From contig CAJUAF010000009.1 in the NCBI GenBank assembly GCA_910584365.1, positions 72,386-136,385 of the forward strand: a stretch of DNA of 64,000 nucleotides. Reading direction: 5' to 3'. Shown piece after piece: positions 26,180 to 35,037 of the stretch (the stretch's first letter is position 1; each line of letters starts with the position of its first letter). The translations under genes were made by a program, and so were the position numbers. The notes beneath the pieces were generated by a model, which was not told where the DNA came from, did not search any database, and saw nothing but the letters and a program-made list of their open reading frames with translations. Origin of the DNA: an uncultured Muribaculaceae bacterium. GTDB taxonomy: Bacteria; Bacteroidota; Bacteroidia; Bacteroidales; Muribaculaceae.

Positions 26180-27004
26180 ATGATGACTATGATAATTAAA
26201 TCTTCCCTTCGGGGAATCCGCAGCCGTATCGGCGTAATGATGTCGCTGGCGGTGCTGCTTTTGCTTCAACCCGTGACAGCCTTTGGGGACACCTGGAAAG
26301 TGCCTCCGGAGAATCTGACCTACGACGTAATGTACAAGTGGGGTCTCATCAATAAGAAAGCCGGCTCAGTCAGTCTGCGCACCAACCTCCGCGGCGACCG
26401 CTTCCACGCGCGTCTGACCGGCGCGACCGCCCCCTGGGCCGACCGGTTCTATAAGGTACGCGATACTCTGGCCGGAGTCATCGACACCCGTACTTTCCTC
26501 CCCCACAGTTATGAGAAAATCGCCTATGAAGGGGGCGATTTCAGTCATGACGAGCTGATCTTCTCCCGTTCAGGAAACTCCACCAGCGCGGACGTAATCC
26601 ACCGGCGCAAACGCAAGAAGGACACCCAGGTCTCCGAAACCCGCAAGGAACTCCAGGCCGCGGGAGTCACCCTCGATATGCTCAGTTCGTTCTATTTCAT
26701 GCGCCAGCTCGATTACGCCGCAATGAAAAAAGGGCAGGCGGTAAAGGTCAATATCTTCTCGGGAAGCAAGAAGGAACTTCTGACCATCCATTTCCAGGGA
26801 CTGGAGGACGTAAGGCTGGACAACAGGAATTATCCGGCATACCATATAACGTTCACTTTCACCACCGACTCGGGGAAAACCTCCTCCGACAATATGGATG
26901 CCTGGATTTCGACCGATTCCAGCCGTATTCCCCTCCTGCTGGAAGGGAAACTGCCTGTAGGGAAAGTGCGCTGTTTTTATAGCGGAACAATGCCTTCAAA
27001 CTGA
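26180..27004 (+). CDS. DUF3108-domain secreted protein (second paralogue)
   Basis: This 274-residue paralogue of the preceding gene has an N-terminal hydrophobic export signal (about 15-37, ending VTAFGD). The domain shows LTYDVMYKWGLINKKAGSV, LDMLSSFYFMRQLDYAAM, VNIFSGSKKELLTI and DSSRIPLLLEGKLPVGKV. A basic stretch (HRRKRKKDTQ, about 141-150) is absent from the first copy. Function is unknown; conserved pairs of this kind are probably cell-envelope proteins. The long 3' stretch runs to a terminator at 27279. Confidence 0.87.
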   Translation: MMTMIIKSSLRGIRSRIGVMMSLAVLLLLQPVTAFGDTWKVPPENLTYDVMYKWGLINKKAGSVSLRTNLRGDRFHARLTGATAPWADRFYKVRDTLAGVIDTRTFLPHSYEKIAYEGGDFSHDELIFSRSGNSTSADVIHRRKRKKDTQVSETRKELQAAGVTLDMLSSFYFMRQLDYAAMKKGQAVKVNIFSGSKKELLTIHFQGLEDVRLDNRNYPAYHITFTFTTDSGKTSSDNMDAWISTDSSRIPLLLEGKLPVGKVRCFYSGTMPSN

Positions 27005-27278
27005 AATCTGAAGTCTCCGGCGAGGGATAACGGTTAAAATCATTCAGATTTTAAGTTAAGGGCGTTAATAAACTGAAATTCAGTTTTGAAATAAACAAAA
27101 TTTAAGCACTTTTAGCGCATCCGGCTATATCTATCCTATACTTTTTATTGTTATAAGATTGAAAAGTAGAAAAGATGTAGCAATGTAAGATGATTTTATA
27201 ACTTCAACATCCCTCGTCCTTTTTATCGGGTAGTGATACCAGATACTGAGGCTCTCATAAATAAATAGTTGAAACGTG
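27005..27278 (+). other. Gene-free stretch before terminator
   Basis: Roughly 275 bp without a credible gene. It is AT-rich, and the 79-codon minus-strand frame here has no recognisable content. It may be an unusually long 3' untranslated region of the DUF3108 operon or hold a small RNA that uses the terminator at 27279-27312. I found no clean promoter. Confidence 0.35.
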
Positions 27279-27312
27279 AAGATGGCCGGCATATTCCGTC
27301 GGCCATCTTTTT
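27279..27312 (+). terminator. Intrinsic terminator
   Basis: A stem AGATGGCCG...CGGCCATCT with an 11-nt loop is followed by TTTTTTAC. The U-tract is on the plus strand only, so it ends transcription coming from the DUF3108 genes. The next gene starts 75 bp later. Confidence 0.85.
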
Positions 27313-27386
27313 TACTTTTCTTTGCAACCTTTTCCTGGGGATATCCGTCTCTTATTATGTAACCCCTCATTTAAATCCGTTGAATA

Positions 27387-28325
27387 ATGAAAAAAATCGC
27401 ACTTTTAATTGTTGTGGCCCTGGTGGCGATTGTAGGTATCGGCGTAAGCATGACTTCCGTAACCTTCTCTATGGAGGCCGCCGGCAAAAAGTCGAAGGAC
27501 ATTCAAAACACTGACCTCAGCATCGTCAGCCGCGATATTAAAATCCGGGATTTCTCGGTCCTCGATGTCGCCGGCAATATGACTGTCGTCTACACTTGCG
27601 GCTCTAAAGCGGCCATGACAGTCAGCGGCCCTAAATATTTCCTTGACAATATGGTTGTGGAAATCAAGGGGAACACCATGAAAATCGGATATACCGAAGA
27701 ATTCTATAAACGCAACAGTAACCGCGCCTTCTCCTGGAAAGACCTCTTCGACGGCGACTCGAAGAAAAAAGGAGTGCGCGTCACCCTCTCCTCCCCTTCG
27801 CTGAACAAAGTATCCGCTTCCCTGAGCGCGAAGTTCACCACCGATATCCTTAACAGCAATGACAGGATTGAACTTTACGCCTCCACTTCGGCCGACATAA
27901 AGGCAGGGAGCGTTACCGCCCGCAGCCTGAAAGCGACCGCCTCCACTTCCGGCGACGTGAAAATCGGCTCCGTCGACGCCTCCTCTTCAGCCACCCTGGA
28001 CGCCCAGACAAGCGGCGACGTGAAAATCGGCTCCCTGACAACCGACATCCTCGGCGCGGATGCCTCCACTTCCGGAGATGTAAAAATCAAGGAGCTGACC
28101 GCCGACAAGGTCACAGCCTGCGCCTCCACCTCCGGCGATGTGGAGCTGGCGGGAACCGCGGATACCGTAACATTCTCCGCATCAACCTCCGGAGACATCA
28201 AGGCCGGGGCGCTCACAGCCAGAAACGCCACGGTAAGCGCATCGACTTCCGGCGACGTAAAATACTGCGCCCGCAATACTGTCAACAAGACCAAAGGAGG
28301 AATCCATAACACCTACAATGACTGA
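27387..28325 (+). CDS. Head GIN domain (DUF2807) protein with STSGDVK repeats
   Basis: This 312-residue protein has an N-terminal signal or membrane anchor (KKIALLIVVALVAIVGIGVSM). The GIN/DUF2807 domain (about 50-290) should form a single-stranded beta-helix. At least seven copies of a (A)STS(G/A)D(V/I)K-like unit recur every 18-21 residues from about residue 170 to 290, for example ASTSGDVKIGSVDA and ASTSGDIKAGALTA, one per helix turn. Such proteins are common and poorly understood in Bacteroidetes, and an envelope or adhesive role is only inferred. It stands alone, preceded by a terminator. Confidence 0.85.
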   Translation: MKKIALLIVVALVAIVGIGVSMTSVTFSMEAAGKKSKDIQNTDLSIVSRDIKIRDFSVLDVAGNMTVVYTCGSKAAMTVSGPKYFLDNMVVEIKGNTMKIGYTEEFYKRNSNRAFSWKDLFDGDSKKKGVRVTLSSPSLNKVSASLSAKFTTDILNSNDRIELYASTSADIKAGSVTARSLKATASTSGDVKIGSVDASSSATLDAQTSGDVKIGSLTTDILGADASTSGDVKIKELTADKVTACASTSGDVELAGTADTVTFSASTSGDIKAGALTARNATVSASTSGDVKYCARNTVNKTKGGIHNTYND

Positions 28326-28503
28326 TTGAGGGACATAGCCCCCAATAAGCTCCGGCCCTGCGGAAATCAGGAAACCGACACATAACTCTGACATAACTTG
28401 ATAAAAGGCGGTCTGTCAAAATTCCATATTTTGGCACATCGCCTTGTTTTTAGCCCGGCTGGCGAGGGTAGGTCACGGAGGGAGCATAACAGGAATCTCC
28501 GCG

Positions 28504-28839
28504 TCAGCGCAGGGAATGAAGGGAATCCAGCAGCGCCTGGAGCTGACCGCGAATCTGATGAAGCCGTTCTATGGCCTGGGCCTTGCGGGATATGCCGGTA
28601 TGGTTGTTTTTCAGTTGCTCCTGGGCTGCCTCCAGGCGAAGACCTTTTTCCTTGACCAGATATGCGACCATGCGCAGTTTGTCGACATCCGAAGGGGTAT
28701 AAAAACGAGTGCCCCGGCTGTTGCGCCTGGGAGATATGATTGTGAACCGGCTTTCCCAGAAGCGCAAAGTCGATGCGGGGAGCCCGATCATCTCGGCCAC
28801 CTCGGAAATCTTATAGTATTTCTTTTCGAGCTTCTCCAT
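28504..28839 (-). CDS. MerR-family transcriptional regulator
   Basis: This 111-residue protein has a winged helix-turn-helix at the N-terminus (YYKISEVAEMIGLPASTLRFWE, then FTIISPRRNSRGTRFYTPSDV, about 6-52). A dimerising coiled coil follows (about 70-110, LRLEAAQEQLKNN). There is no separate ligand-binding domain, so no inducer can be suggested. It is divergent from alaS, and the two promoters overlap (28877-28906). Very similar short MerR proteins are regularly found beside alaS in Bacteroidales, so regulation of alaS or autoregulation is possible. Confidence 0.92.
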   Translation of the reverse strand: MEKLEKKYYKISEVAEMIGLPASTLRFWESRFTIISPRRNSRGTRFYTPSDVDKLRMVAYLVKEKGLRLEAAQEQLKNNHTGISRKAQAIERLHQIRGQLQALLDSLHSLR

Positions 28840-28876
28840 AGCAGGCTGTGATGCTCTGTATTATAAAAGGGCAGAC

Positions 28877-28906
28877 TTGCAAAAGTACAATTTTTTTTAT
28901 AATTTT
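28877..28906 (+). promoter_or_regulatory. alaS promoter, overlapping a divergent -7 box
   Basis: On the plus strand TTG (28877-28879), a 19-bp spacer and TAATTTTG (28899-28906) predict a start near 28913, 44 bp before alaS. On the minus strand TACTTTTG (28880-28887) is a -7 box for the MerR gene, without a clear -33. Confidence 0.6.
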
Positions 28907-28956
28907 GCAGACGAAATTCCGGAATTGTACCGAAAAAATTAACGCGCTATATAAAG

Positions 28957-31584
28957 ATGAATTCTAAAATTCAGACTGCCAACGAGATACGCGAGTCTTT
29001 CAAGCAGTTCTTCCAAAGCAAAGGGCACCAGATTGTTCCCTCTGCCCCCATGGTTATCAAGGATGACCCGACGCTGATGTTCACCAACGCCGGCATGAAT
29101 CAGTTCAAGGACATCATTCTGGGCAACAAAGCGCCTAAATGGACAAGAGTCACCGACAGCCAGAAATGTCTGCGCGTCAGCGGAAAACATAACGACCTGG
29201 AAGAGGTTGGCCACGATACCTACCACCATACAATGTTCGAGATGCTCGGCAACTGGTCTTTCGGCGATTACTTCAAGAAAGAAGCCATCGACTGGGCATG
29301 GGAATATCTTGTGGACGTACTCGGACTTGACCCCGAGCGCCTTTATGCCACCGTGTTCGAAGGCTCGGAGTCCGAAGGGCTTTCACGCGACGACGAAGCC
29401 GCATCCTACTGGGAAAAACACCTTCCCGCCTCCCATATAATCAACGGCAACAAGCATGACAACTTCTGGGAAATGGGCGAGACAGGTCCCTGCGGGCCCT
29501 GCTCCGAAATCCATATCGACCTCCGTCCCCAGGAGGAACGCGACCGCATCAGCGGCGCAGATATGGTCAACAAGGACCATCCCCAGGTAATCGAAATCTG
29601 GAACCTGGTGTTCATGCAGTTCAACCGCAAGGCTGACCACTCCCTCGAACCCCTCCCCGCGAAAGTAATCGATACAGGTATGGGCTTCGAACGTCTCTGC
29701 ATGGCCCTCCAAGGGAAAACCTCCAACTATGACACGGACGTCTTCACCCCGATGATTGCCAGGATAGCCGAACTTTCCGGCCTCAGATACGGCGAGGATC
29801 ACAAGGTGGACGTAGCCATGCGCGTCATCGCCGACCATATCCGCACTATCGCGTTCTCCATCGCCGACAGCCAGCTCCCTTCCAACGCAAAGGCCGGATA
29901 CGTAATCCGCCGCATCCTGCGCCGCGCTGTCCGCTACGCATATACCTTCCTGAACCAGAAGGAAGCGTTCCTCTACCGCCTGGTCGACACCCTGATTGAC
30001 CTCATGGGAGAAGCCTATCCCGAAATCGCCCGGCAGCGCGAACTGATCATGAAGGTCACCAAAGAGGAGGAGGACTCTTTCCTCCGCACCCTCGACAACG
30101 GAATCTCGATGCTGGAGCGCGACATCGCCGCCGCCCGCAAGGAAGGGAAGACCGAAATCTCCGGTAAGGAAGCGTTCGTGCTTTATGACACCTACGGTTT
30201 CCCCCTGGATCTCACCGAACTCATCCTGAAGGAAAACGGGATGACGCTCGACCAGGCCGGATTCGACGAAGAGATGGGTCGCCAGAAAGCGCGCGCCCGC
30301 AACGCCGCCTCTGTGGAGACCTCCGACTGGGTTGTCCTCCGCGACGGCGAACAGGAGTTCGTAGGCTACGACTCGACCTGCGCCACCGCGCAGATTCTCC
30401 GTTACCGCAAGGTAAAGCAGAAGAACAAGGAATTTTATCAGATCATCCTCTCGCGCACACCTTTCTATGCCGAGATGGGAGGCCAGGTCGGAGACCGGGG
30501 CACCCTCACCTGCGGCGACGAGACCGTTGAAATCTTCGACACCAAACGCGAGAACGGTATAGGAGTACATCTGACCCACAAACTCCCCTCCGACCCCGGG
30601 GCCACTTTCGAAGCCCGTGTGGACGAAGCCGCTCGCGAGGCCACGTCAGCCAACCACTCCGCAACCCACCTGCTCCACCATGCCCTGCGCGAAGTTCTCG
30701 GCACCCATGTGGAACAGAAAGGATCATTCGTATCCCCGGATATTCTCCGCTTCGACTTCTCCCACTTCCAGAAAGTCACCCCCGAGGAACTCGCCAAAGT
30801 GGAACGCCTCGCCAACAGCTATGTGCGCCGGGCTACTCCCCGCGACGAGCGCCGCAACGTCCCCATCGGGGAAGCACGCGCGATGGGGGCCATGGCCCTC
30901 TTCGGAGAGAAATACGGCGATGAGGTCCGCGTAATCCGCTACGGCGACTCCGTGGAACTCTGCGGAGGCACCCACGTGGCCAACACCGGCAATATCGGTA
31001 TGATCAAGATTGTCTCCGAAAGCAGCATTGCCGCCGGTATCCGCCGTATCGAGGCCATTACCGGGGCCAAAGTCGAAGACGCGATGGAGGAGGTACAGAA
31101 CACGTTGCGCCAGATCGGACAGTTACTCCACAACGCTCCCGACACCGTGGCCGCGCTGAAAAAATCCATCGAAGAGAACACCGAACTGCGCCAGCAGGCC
31201 GAGGAATACATGAAGGAGCGCGTCAATATGCTGACGAAGCAGCTTCTTGACCAGGCCGAAAACATCAACGGACTGCGTCTTGTAAGTCTGACCGGCATCC
31301 GTATTCCCGAAGTTGTCAAGTCCATCGCCTTCCGCGTCCGAGAGGAGAGTCCGGAGAAGACAGCCTTCGTAGCAGCCACGGTCGACGTGGCCGGCAAGCC
31401 CCTGCTGACTGTAATGCTCACCAATGATCTTGTGAACGAGGGGATGAACGCATCCCAAATGGTCCGCGAAGCCGCCAGAGCCATCAAAGGCGGAGGCGGA
31501 GGCCAGCCAGGATTCGCCCAGGCCGGCGGCAAGGACAGCAACGGACTCGGCGAAGCGTTCCAATCGCTGAAATCCCATTTCTGA
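28957..31584 (+). CDS. alaS: Alanyl-tRNA synthetase
   Basis: This 875-residue enzyme charges tRNA-Ala. The class II catalytic domain (about 1-240) has motif 1 (PTLMFTNAGMNQFKD) and motif 2 (HHTMFEMLGNWSFGDYFK). The tRNA-binding domain spans about 250-450. The editing domain has the zinc-binding HSATHLLHHAL and the later CGGTHVANTGNIG. The C-Ala domain ends GGGGGQPGFAQAGGKD. Domain order and length are normal. It is divergent from a MerR gene, and its promoter is identified at 28877-28906. Confidence 0.98.
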   Translation: MNSKIQTANEIRESFKQFFQSKGHQIVPSAPMVIKDDPTLMFTNAGMNQFKDIILGNKAPKWTRVTDSQKCLRVSGKHNDLEEVGHDTYHHTMFEMLGNWSFGDYFKKEAIDWAWEYLVDVLGLDPERLYATVFEGSESEGLSRDDEAASYWEKHLPASHIINGNKHDNFWEMGETGPCGPCSEIHIDLRPQEERDRISGADMVNKDHPQVIEIWNLVFMQFNRKADHSLEPLPAKVIDTGMGFERLCMALQGKTSNYDTDVFTPMIARIAELSGLRYGEDHKVDVAMRVIADHIRTIAFSIADSQLPSNAKAGYVIRRILRRAVRYAYTFLNQKEAFLYRLVDTLIDLMGEAYPEIARQRELIMKVTKEEEDSFLRTLDNGISMLERDIAAARKEGKTEISGKEAFVLYDTYGFPLDLTELILKENGMTLDQAGFDEEMGRQKARARNAASVETSDWVVLRDGEQEFVGYDSTCATAQILRYRKVKQKNKEFYQIILSRTPFYAEMGGQVGDRGTLTCGDETVEIFDTKRENGIGVHLTHKLPSDPGATFEARVDEAAREATSANHSATHLLHHALREVLGTHVEQKGSFVSPDILRFDFSHFQKVTPEELAKVERLANSYVRRATPRDERRNVPIGEARAMGAMALFGEKYGDEVRVIRYGDSVELCGGTHVANTGNIGMIKIVSESSIAAGIRRIEAITGAKVEDAMEEVQNTLRQIGQLLHNAPDTVAALKKSIEENTELRQQAEEYMKERVNMLTKQLLDQAENINGLRLVSLTGIRIPEVVKSIAFRVREESPEKTAFVAATVDVAGKPLLTVMLTNDLVNEGMNASQMVREAARAIKGGGGGQPGFAQAGGKDSNGLGEAFQSLKSHF

Positions 31585-31639
31585 TCCGCTTTCCGCGTCT
31601 CCTGACCCGCAAATACCCGTTTCAAAATATATTTCCGGT

Positions 31640-31657
31640 CCCGGGGCTTTTCCCGGG
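31640..31657 (+). terminator. Weak hairpin after alaS
   Basis: CCCGGG (31640-31645) can pair with CCCGGG (31652-31657), with only a short U-rich stretch (AUUUUCCCCC) further on. The same bases can also be read as a 9-bp direct repeat, CCCGGGGCT. Termination here is plausible but poorly supported. Confidence 0.35.
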
Positions 31658-31712
31658 GCTGAAATTTTCCCCCTTAATTTAACTACTTACTCAAAACTAA
31701 AACATACACTTT

Positions 31713-32804
31713 ATGAAGAATGTAGCCTTGATTACCGGTGTTACCGGACAAGACGGTTCTTTCCTGTCAGAGTTCCTGTTGGAAAAAGGATATGATGTCC
31801 ACGGCGTAATCCGTCGTTCATCCGTAGATTACCGCGAGCGCATCGCCCACCTGGAAGGACACGAACGCTTCCATCTCCACTATGCCGACCTGGGAGACTC
31901 CATGAGCGTGGTCCAGGTCGTCAAGAAAGTACAGCCCACGGAAATCTATAACCTGGCCGCCCAGAGCCATGTGCAGGTTTCTTTCGATTCTCCCGAATTC
32001 ACCGCCGACGTGGATGCCGTAGGAGTCCTCCGCGTACTCGAAGCCGTAAGAATGTGCGGTCTCGAAAAGACTTGCCGCATCTATCAGGCATCCACATCCG
32101 AGCTGTACGGCAAGGTGGAGGAAGTTCCCCAGAACGAGAACACCCCCTTCCACCCTTACAGCCCTTACGCCGTTGCAAAGCTCTACGGTTTCTGGATTAT
32201 CAAGGAATACCGCGAGGCCTACAATATGTTCTGCTGCTCGGGAATCCTCTTCAACCACGAATCTGAACGCCGCGGTGAGACTTTCGTAACCCGCAAAATC
32301 ACCCTGGCGGCCGCCCGTATCGCCCAGGGCAAACAGGACAAGCTCTATCTCGGAAACCTGTCATCGTTGCGCGACTGGGGTTACGCAAAGGACTATGTGG
32401 AATGTATGTGGCTCATACTCCAGAACAATAAGCCCGAAGACTTCGTAATCGCCACCGGCGAACAGCACTCCGTACGCGAGTTCGCCACCCTGGCGTTCCA
32501 TAACGTCGGCATCGAACTCCGCTGGGAAGGCGAGGGGCTGGATGAAAAGGGTATCGACATCGCCACAGGGCGCGTCCTTGTCGAAGTGTCGCCTGACTTC
32601 TACCGCCCCACCGACGTTGTCAACCTCTGGGGAGACCCCACAAAAGCGAAAGGCCTGCTGGGCTGGAACCCCTCAAAAACCTCATTCGAACAGCTTGTCA
32701 AGATTATGACCGACGCCGACATGGCGAAAGTCGCCGTCGAGGAAGCCGGAGAAAAAGTCCGCACCAACCTCGCCGAATATCTCGAGAAAGGAATTGTAAA
32801 ATGA
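31713..32804 (+). CDS. gmd: GDP-mannose 4,6-dehydratase
   Basis: This 363-residue short-chain dehydrogenase makes GDP-4-keto-6-deoxymannose, the first step of GDP-L-fucose synthesis. It has the NADP loop GVTGQDGSFLSEFLLEKG, then YNLAAQSHVQVSFDSP, the catalytic STSELYGKVEE and YSPYAVAKLYGF (YxxxK), and the typical FNHESERRGETFVTRKI. The stop codon overlaps the start of fcl (ATGA at 32801-32804), so the two enzymes are translationally coupled. GDP-fucose supplies fucosylated surface glycans, which Bacteroidales use widely. Confidence 0.97.
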   Translation: MKNVALITGVTGQDGSFLSEFLLEKGYDVHGVIRRSSVDYRERIAHLEGHERFHLHYADLGDSMSVVQVVKKVQPTEIYNLAAQSHVQVSFDSPEFTADVDAVGVLRVLEAVRMCGLEKTCRIYQASTSELYGKVEEVPQNENTPFHPYSPYAVAKLYGFWIIKEYREAYNMFCCSGILFNHESERRGETFVTRKITLAAARIAQGKQDKLYLGNLSSLRDWGYAKDYVECMWLILQNNKPEDFVIATGEQHSVREFATLAFHNVGIELRWEGEGLDEKGIDIATGRVLVEVSPDFYRPTDVVNLWGDPTKAKGLLGWNPSKTSFEQLVKIMTDADMAKVAVEEAGEKVRTNLAEYLEKGIVK

Positions 32805-33745
32805 TGCAGAAAGATGCAAAGATATATGTAGCCGGTCACCGCGGCATGGTTGGTTCCGCCATCGTGCGCGAACTCCAGCGCCAGGGCTACACGAATATCA
32901 TCACCCGCACCCACCGGGAACTCGACCTCTGCCGCCAGGACCAGGTGGAGGAATTCTTCGCTACGGAAAAACCCGAATATGTCTTCCTGGCCGCCGCCAA
33001 AGTGGGCGGCATCATTGCCAACGAGAGCGCCCTGGCCGATTTCATGTATGACAACATGATCCTGGAGATGAATGTCATCCACTCCGCATGGAAAAACGGC
33101 TGCAAAAAGCTGGAATTCCTCGGTTCCTCCTGTATCTATCCCCGTCTGGCTCCCCAGCCCATGAAGGAAAGCTGCCTGCTCACTTCCGAACTGGAGAAGA
33201 CCAACGAGGCATACGCCCTGGCCAAGATTTCCGGTCTGAAATACTGCGAATACCTCAACCGCCAGTACGGCACGGACTATATCTCGGTAATGCCCACCAA
33301 CCTCTACGGTCCCAACGACAACTACCACCCCACCCACTCCCATGTCGTTCCCGCCCTTATCCGCCGCTTCCACGAAGCCAAGGAGCAGGGTCTGACGGAA
33401 GTAACCTGCTGGGGAGACGGCAGTCCGCTGCGCGAGTTCCTCTATGTCGACGACCTCGCCAACCTCTGTGTCTTCCTTATGAACAACTATTCGGGGAACG
33501 AGACCGTCAACGCCGGTTCCGGCAAGGAGCTGACCATCAAGGAACTGACCGAACTGGTTGCGAAAGTGGTCGGCTACGAGGGGAAAATCCTCTGGGACAC
33601 CACCCGCCCCAACGGCACTCCCCGCAAACTCCTGGATGTATCCAAGAGCGCCGCTCTCGGATGGAAGTACTCTACCGAGCTGGAAGACGGTCTGCGTCTG
33701 GCCTACGATGACTTCCTTTCCAATCCCATGCGCGCCGAGCGCTGA
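32801..33745 (+). CDS. fcl: GDP-L-fucose synthase
   Basis: This 314-residue epimerase-reductase converts the Gmd product to GDP-L-fucose using NADPH. It has the nucleotide loop AGHRGMVGSAIVREL, the Ser/Cys block LGSSCIYPRLAPQP and catalytic YxxxK in NEAYALAKISGLKYCE. NLYGPNDNYHPTHSHVVPALI is the substrate-binding stretch (shown here in part). It overlaps gmd by 4 bp. Two adjacent ATG codons occur at the start, and either could be used. Confidence 0.97.
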   Translation: MMQKDAKIYVAGHRGMVGSAIVRELQRQGYTNIITRTHRELDLCRQDQVEEFFATEKPEYVFLAAAKVGGIIANESALADFMYDNMILEMNVIHSAWKNGCKKLEFLGSSCIYPRLAPQPMKESCLLTSELEKTNEAYALAKISGLKYCEYLNRQYGTDYISVMPTNLYGPNDNYHPTHSHVVPALIRRFHEAKEQGLTEVTCWGDGSPLREFLYVDDLANLCVFLMNNYSGNETVNAGSGKELTIKELTELVAKVVGYEGKILWDTTRPNGTPRKLLDVSKSAALGWKYSTELEDGLRLAYDDFLSNPMRAER

Positions 33746-33807
33746 TGAACGCGAACTGTAACAAGGGGATGCACCCTACCCTGTAATCCGTTGCATCCGA
33801 TATACCT

Positions 33808-35016
33808 ATGAAGCTGAAATTCAAATATCTCCTGACAATTGTGACGGCCGCCATACTGATGACGGCCGTTACGGCTTGTAGCGGCTCCGATGAACCCGCT
33901 CCAGTGCCCGCCCCGGAACCCGCCGGGAAAAACGAACCGGTCGACAGGGCCGTTCTGCTCTATCTGCTGGCCGACAACAGTCTCGGCCGGGGCGGTTTCG
34001 ACCGACAGAATCTCGCCGATATGATTCAGGCCTGCCGCGACGGAGCTTTCGGCGGCAACCGCCTGATTATCTATCATGACGACAGCAAGGCAGAGAAGCC
34101 TATGCTGAAAGAGGTCACCCCCCTGGGACTGAAAATCCTCAAGGAATATGATGCGGCGCCATTGTCTGTGGCGCCCGAACGCATGGAAGAGGTTATCGGC
34201 GACTTCAAACGGATAGCCCCCGCCGATCGCTACGGGCTTATTCTCTGGAGCCACGCCACGGGTTGGCTGATCAACGGAGAAAATTCCGCAAACACTTCGG
34301 GGACGGCCCCACTGTGGTTCGGAGAAGACCGCCGCAACTACATGAACATTCCCGTTCTTGCCGGCGTTCTTGAAGGAAAAGGCTTCGACTATATTTACTT
34401 CGACTGCTGCCACATGGCCTCGCTCGAGTCGCTGTATGAGCTGCGCGATGCCGCCGACATCTTTGCCGGAAGCTGCGCGGAACTGCCGTCGGAAGGGATG
34501 CCCTACCGCACTGCACTCCCCTACCTGATGAAAAAGGACGCTGACCTGACGGGAGCCGCGAAAGCCACTTTCGGGAAATACGACGTCCTTACAGGCCGCG
34601 ATCGCACCTGCACGATGTCGGTCATCGACGCCCGTCAGCTTGAGCGCCTCGCGGAAGCCACCCGGGTTTTCTACGCCACTCATCCCACGCTCCCAGAGGA
34701 CTACACCGGTCAGCCTTTCGAGAGACCGAGATTAAACGGCGAGCCGTGTTACCTGTTCGACTATCAGGATTATATCGACGCCCTTTACTTCGAGACCCGT
34801 ACCTCCCCGGAGGTCCGTCAGGCTTACGCCGCCATCCTTGACGTGATGGACGACTGTGTGGTGTACCAGGCCTCCACGCCCTCAGTCTTCAACACGATAG
34901 ACATTGACGCCCACTGCGGCCTGACGACCTTCATACTCCGGGACCCCTCGGATGCGGACATACAGGGCTACCGCACTCTGGCGTGGTACCGCGACGTGGC
35001 GTCAGCCCTTTTCTGA
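33808..35016 (+). CDS. Clostripain-family (C11) cysteine peptidase lipoprotein
   Basis: This 402-residue protein has a lipoprotein signal with the lipid-attachment Cys at about 24 (MTAVTACSGSD), followed by a Pro-rich linker (about 28-45). The C11 peptidase domain shows the catalytic His in ILWSHATGW (H149) and the nucleophile Cys in YFDCCHMASLESLYEL (C201). C11 proteases cut after Arg or Lys and are secreted by gut Bacteroidales; the target here is unknown. It is expected on the outer face of the cell envelope. It precedes the MscS gene by 21 bp. Confidence 0.9.
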   Translation: MKLKFKYLLTIVTAAILMTAVTACSGSDEPAPVPAPEPAGKNEPVDRAVLLYLLADNSLGRGGFDRQNLADMIQACRDGAFGGNRLIIYHDDSKAEKPMLKEVTPLGLKILKEYDAAPLSVAPERMEEVIGDFKRIAPADRYGLILWSHATGWLINGENSANTSGTAPLWFGEDRRNYMNIPVLAGVLEGKGFDYIYFDCCHMASLESLYELRDAADIFAGSCAELPSEGMPYRTALPYLMKKDADLTGAAKATFGKYDVLTGRDRTCTMSVIDARQLERLAEATRVFYATHPTLPEDYTGQPFERPRLNGEPCYLFDYQDYIDALYFETRTSPEVRQAYAAILDVMDDCVVYQASTPSVFNTIDIDAHCGLTTFILRDPSDADIQGYRTLAWYRDVASALF

Positions 35017-35037
35017 ACCGAACTTATTCAACCGCCT

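Noticed and set aside
27131..27370. 79-codon minus-strand frame spanning the terminator at 27279
   Set aside because: It crosses a strong hairpin and has no recognisable content.
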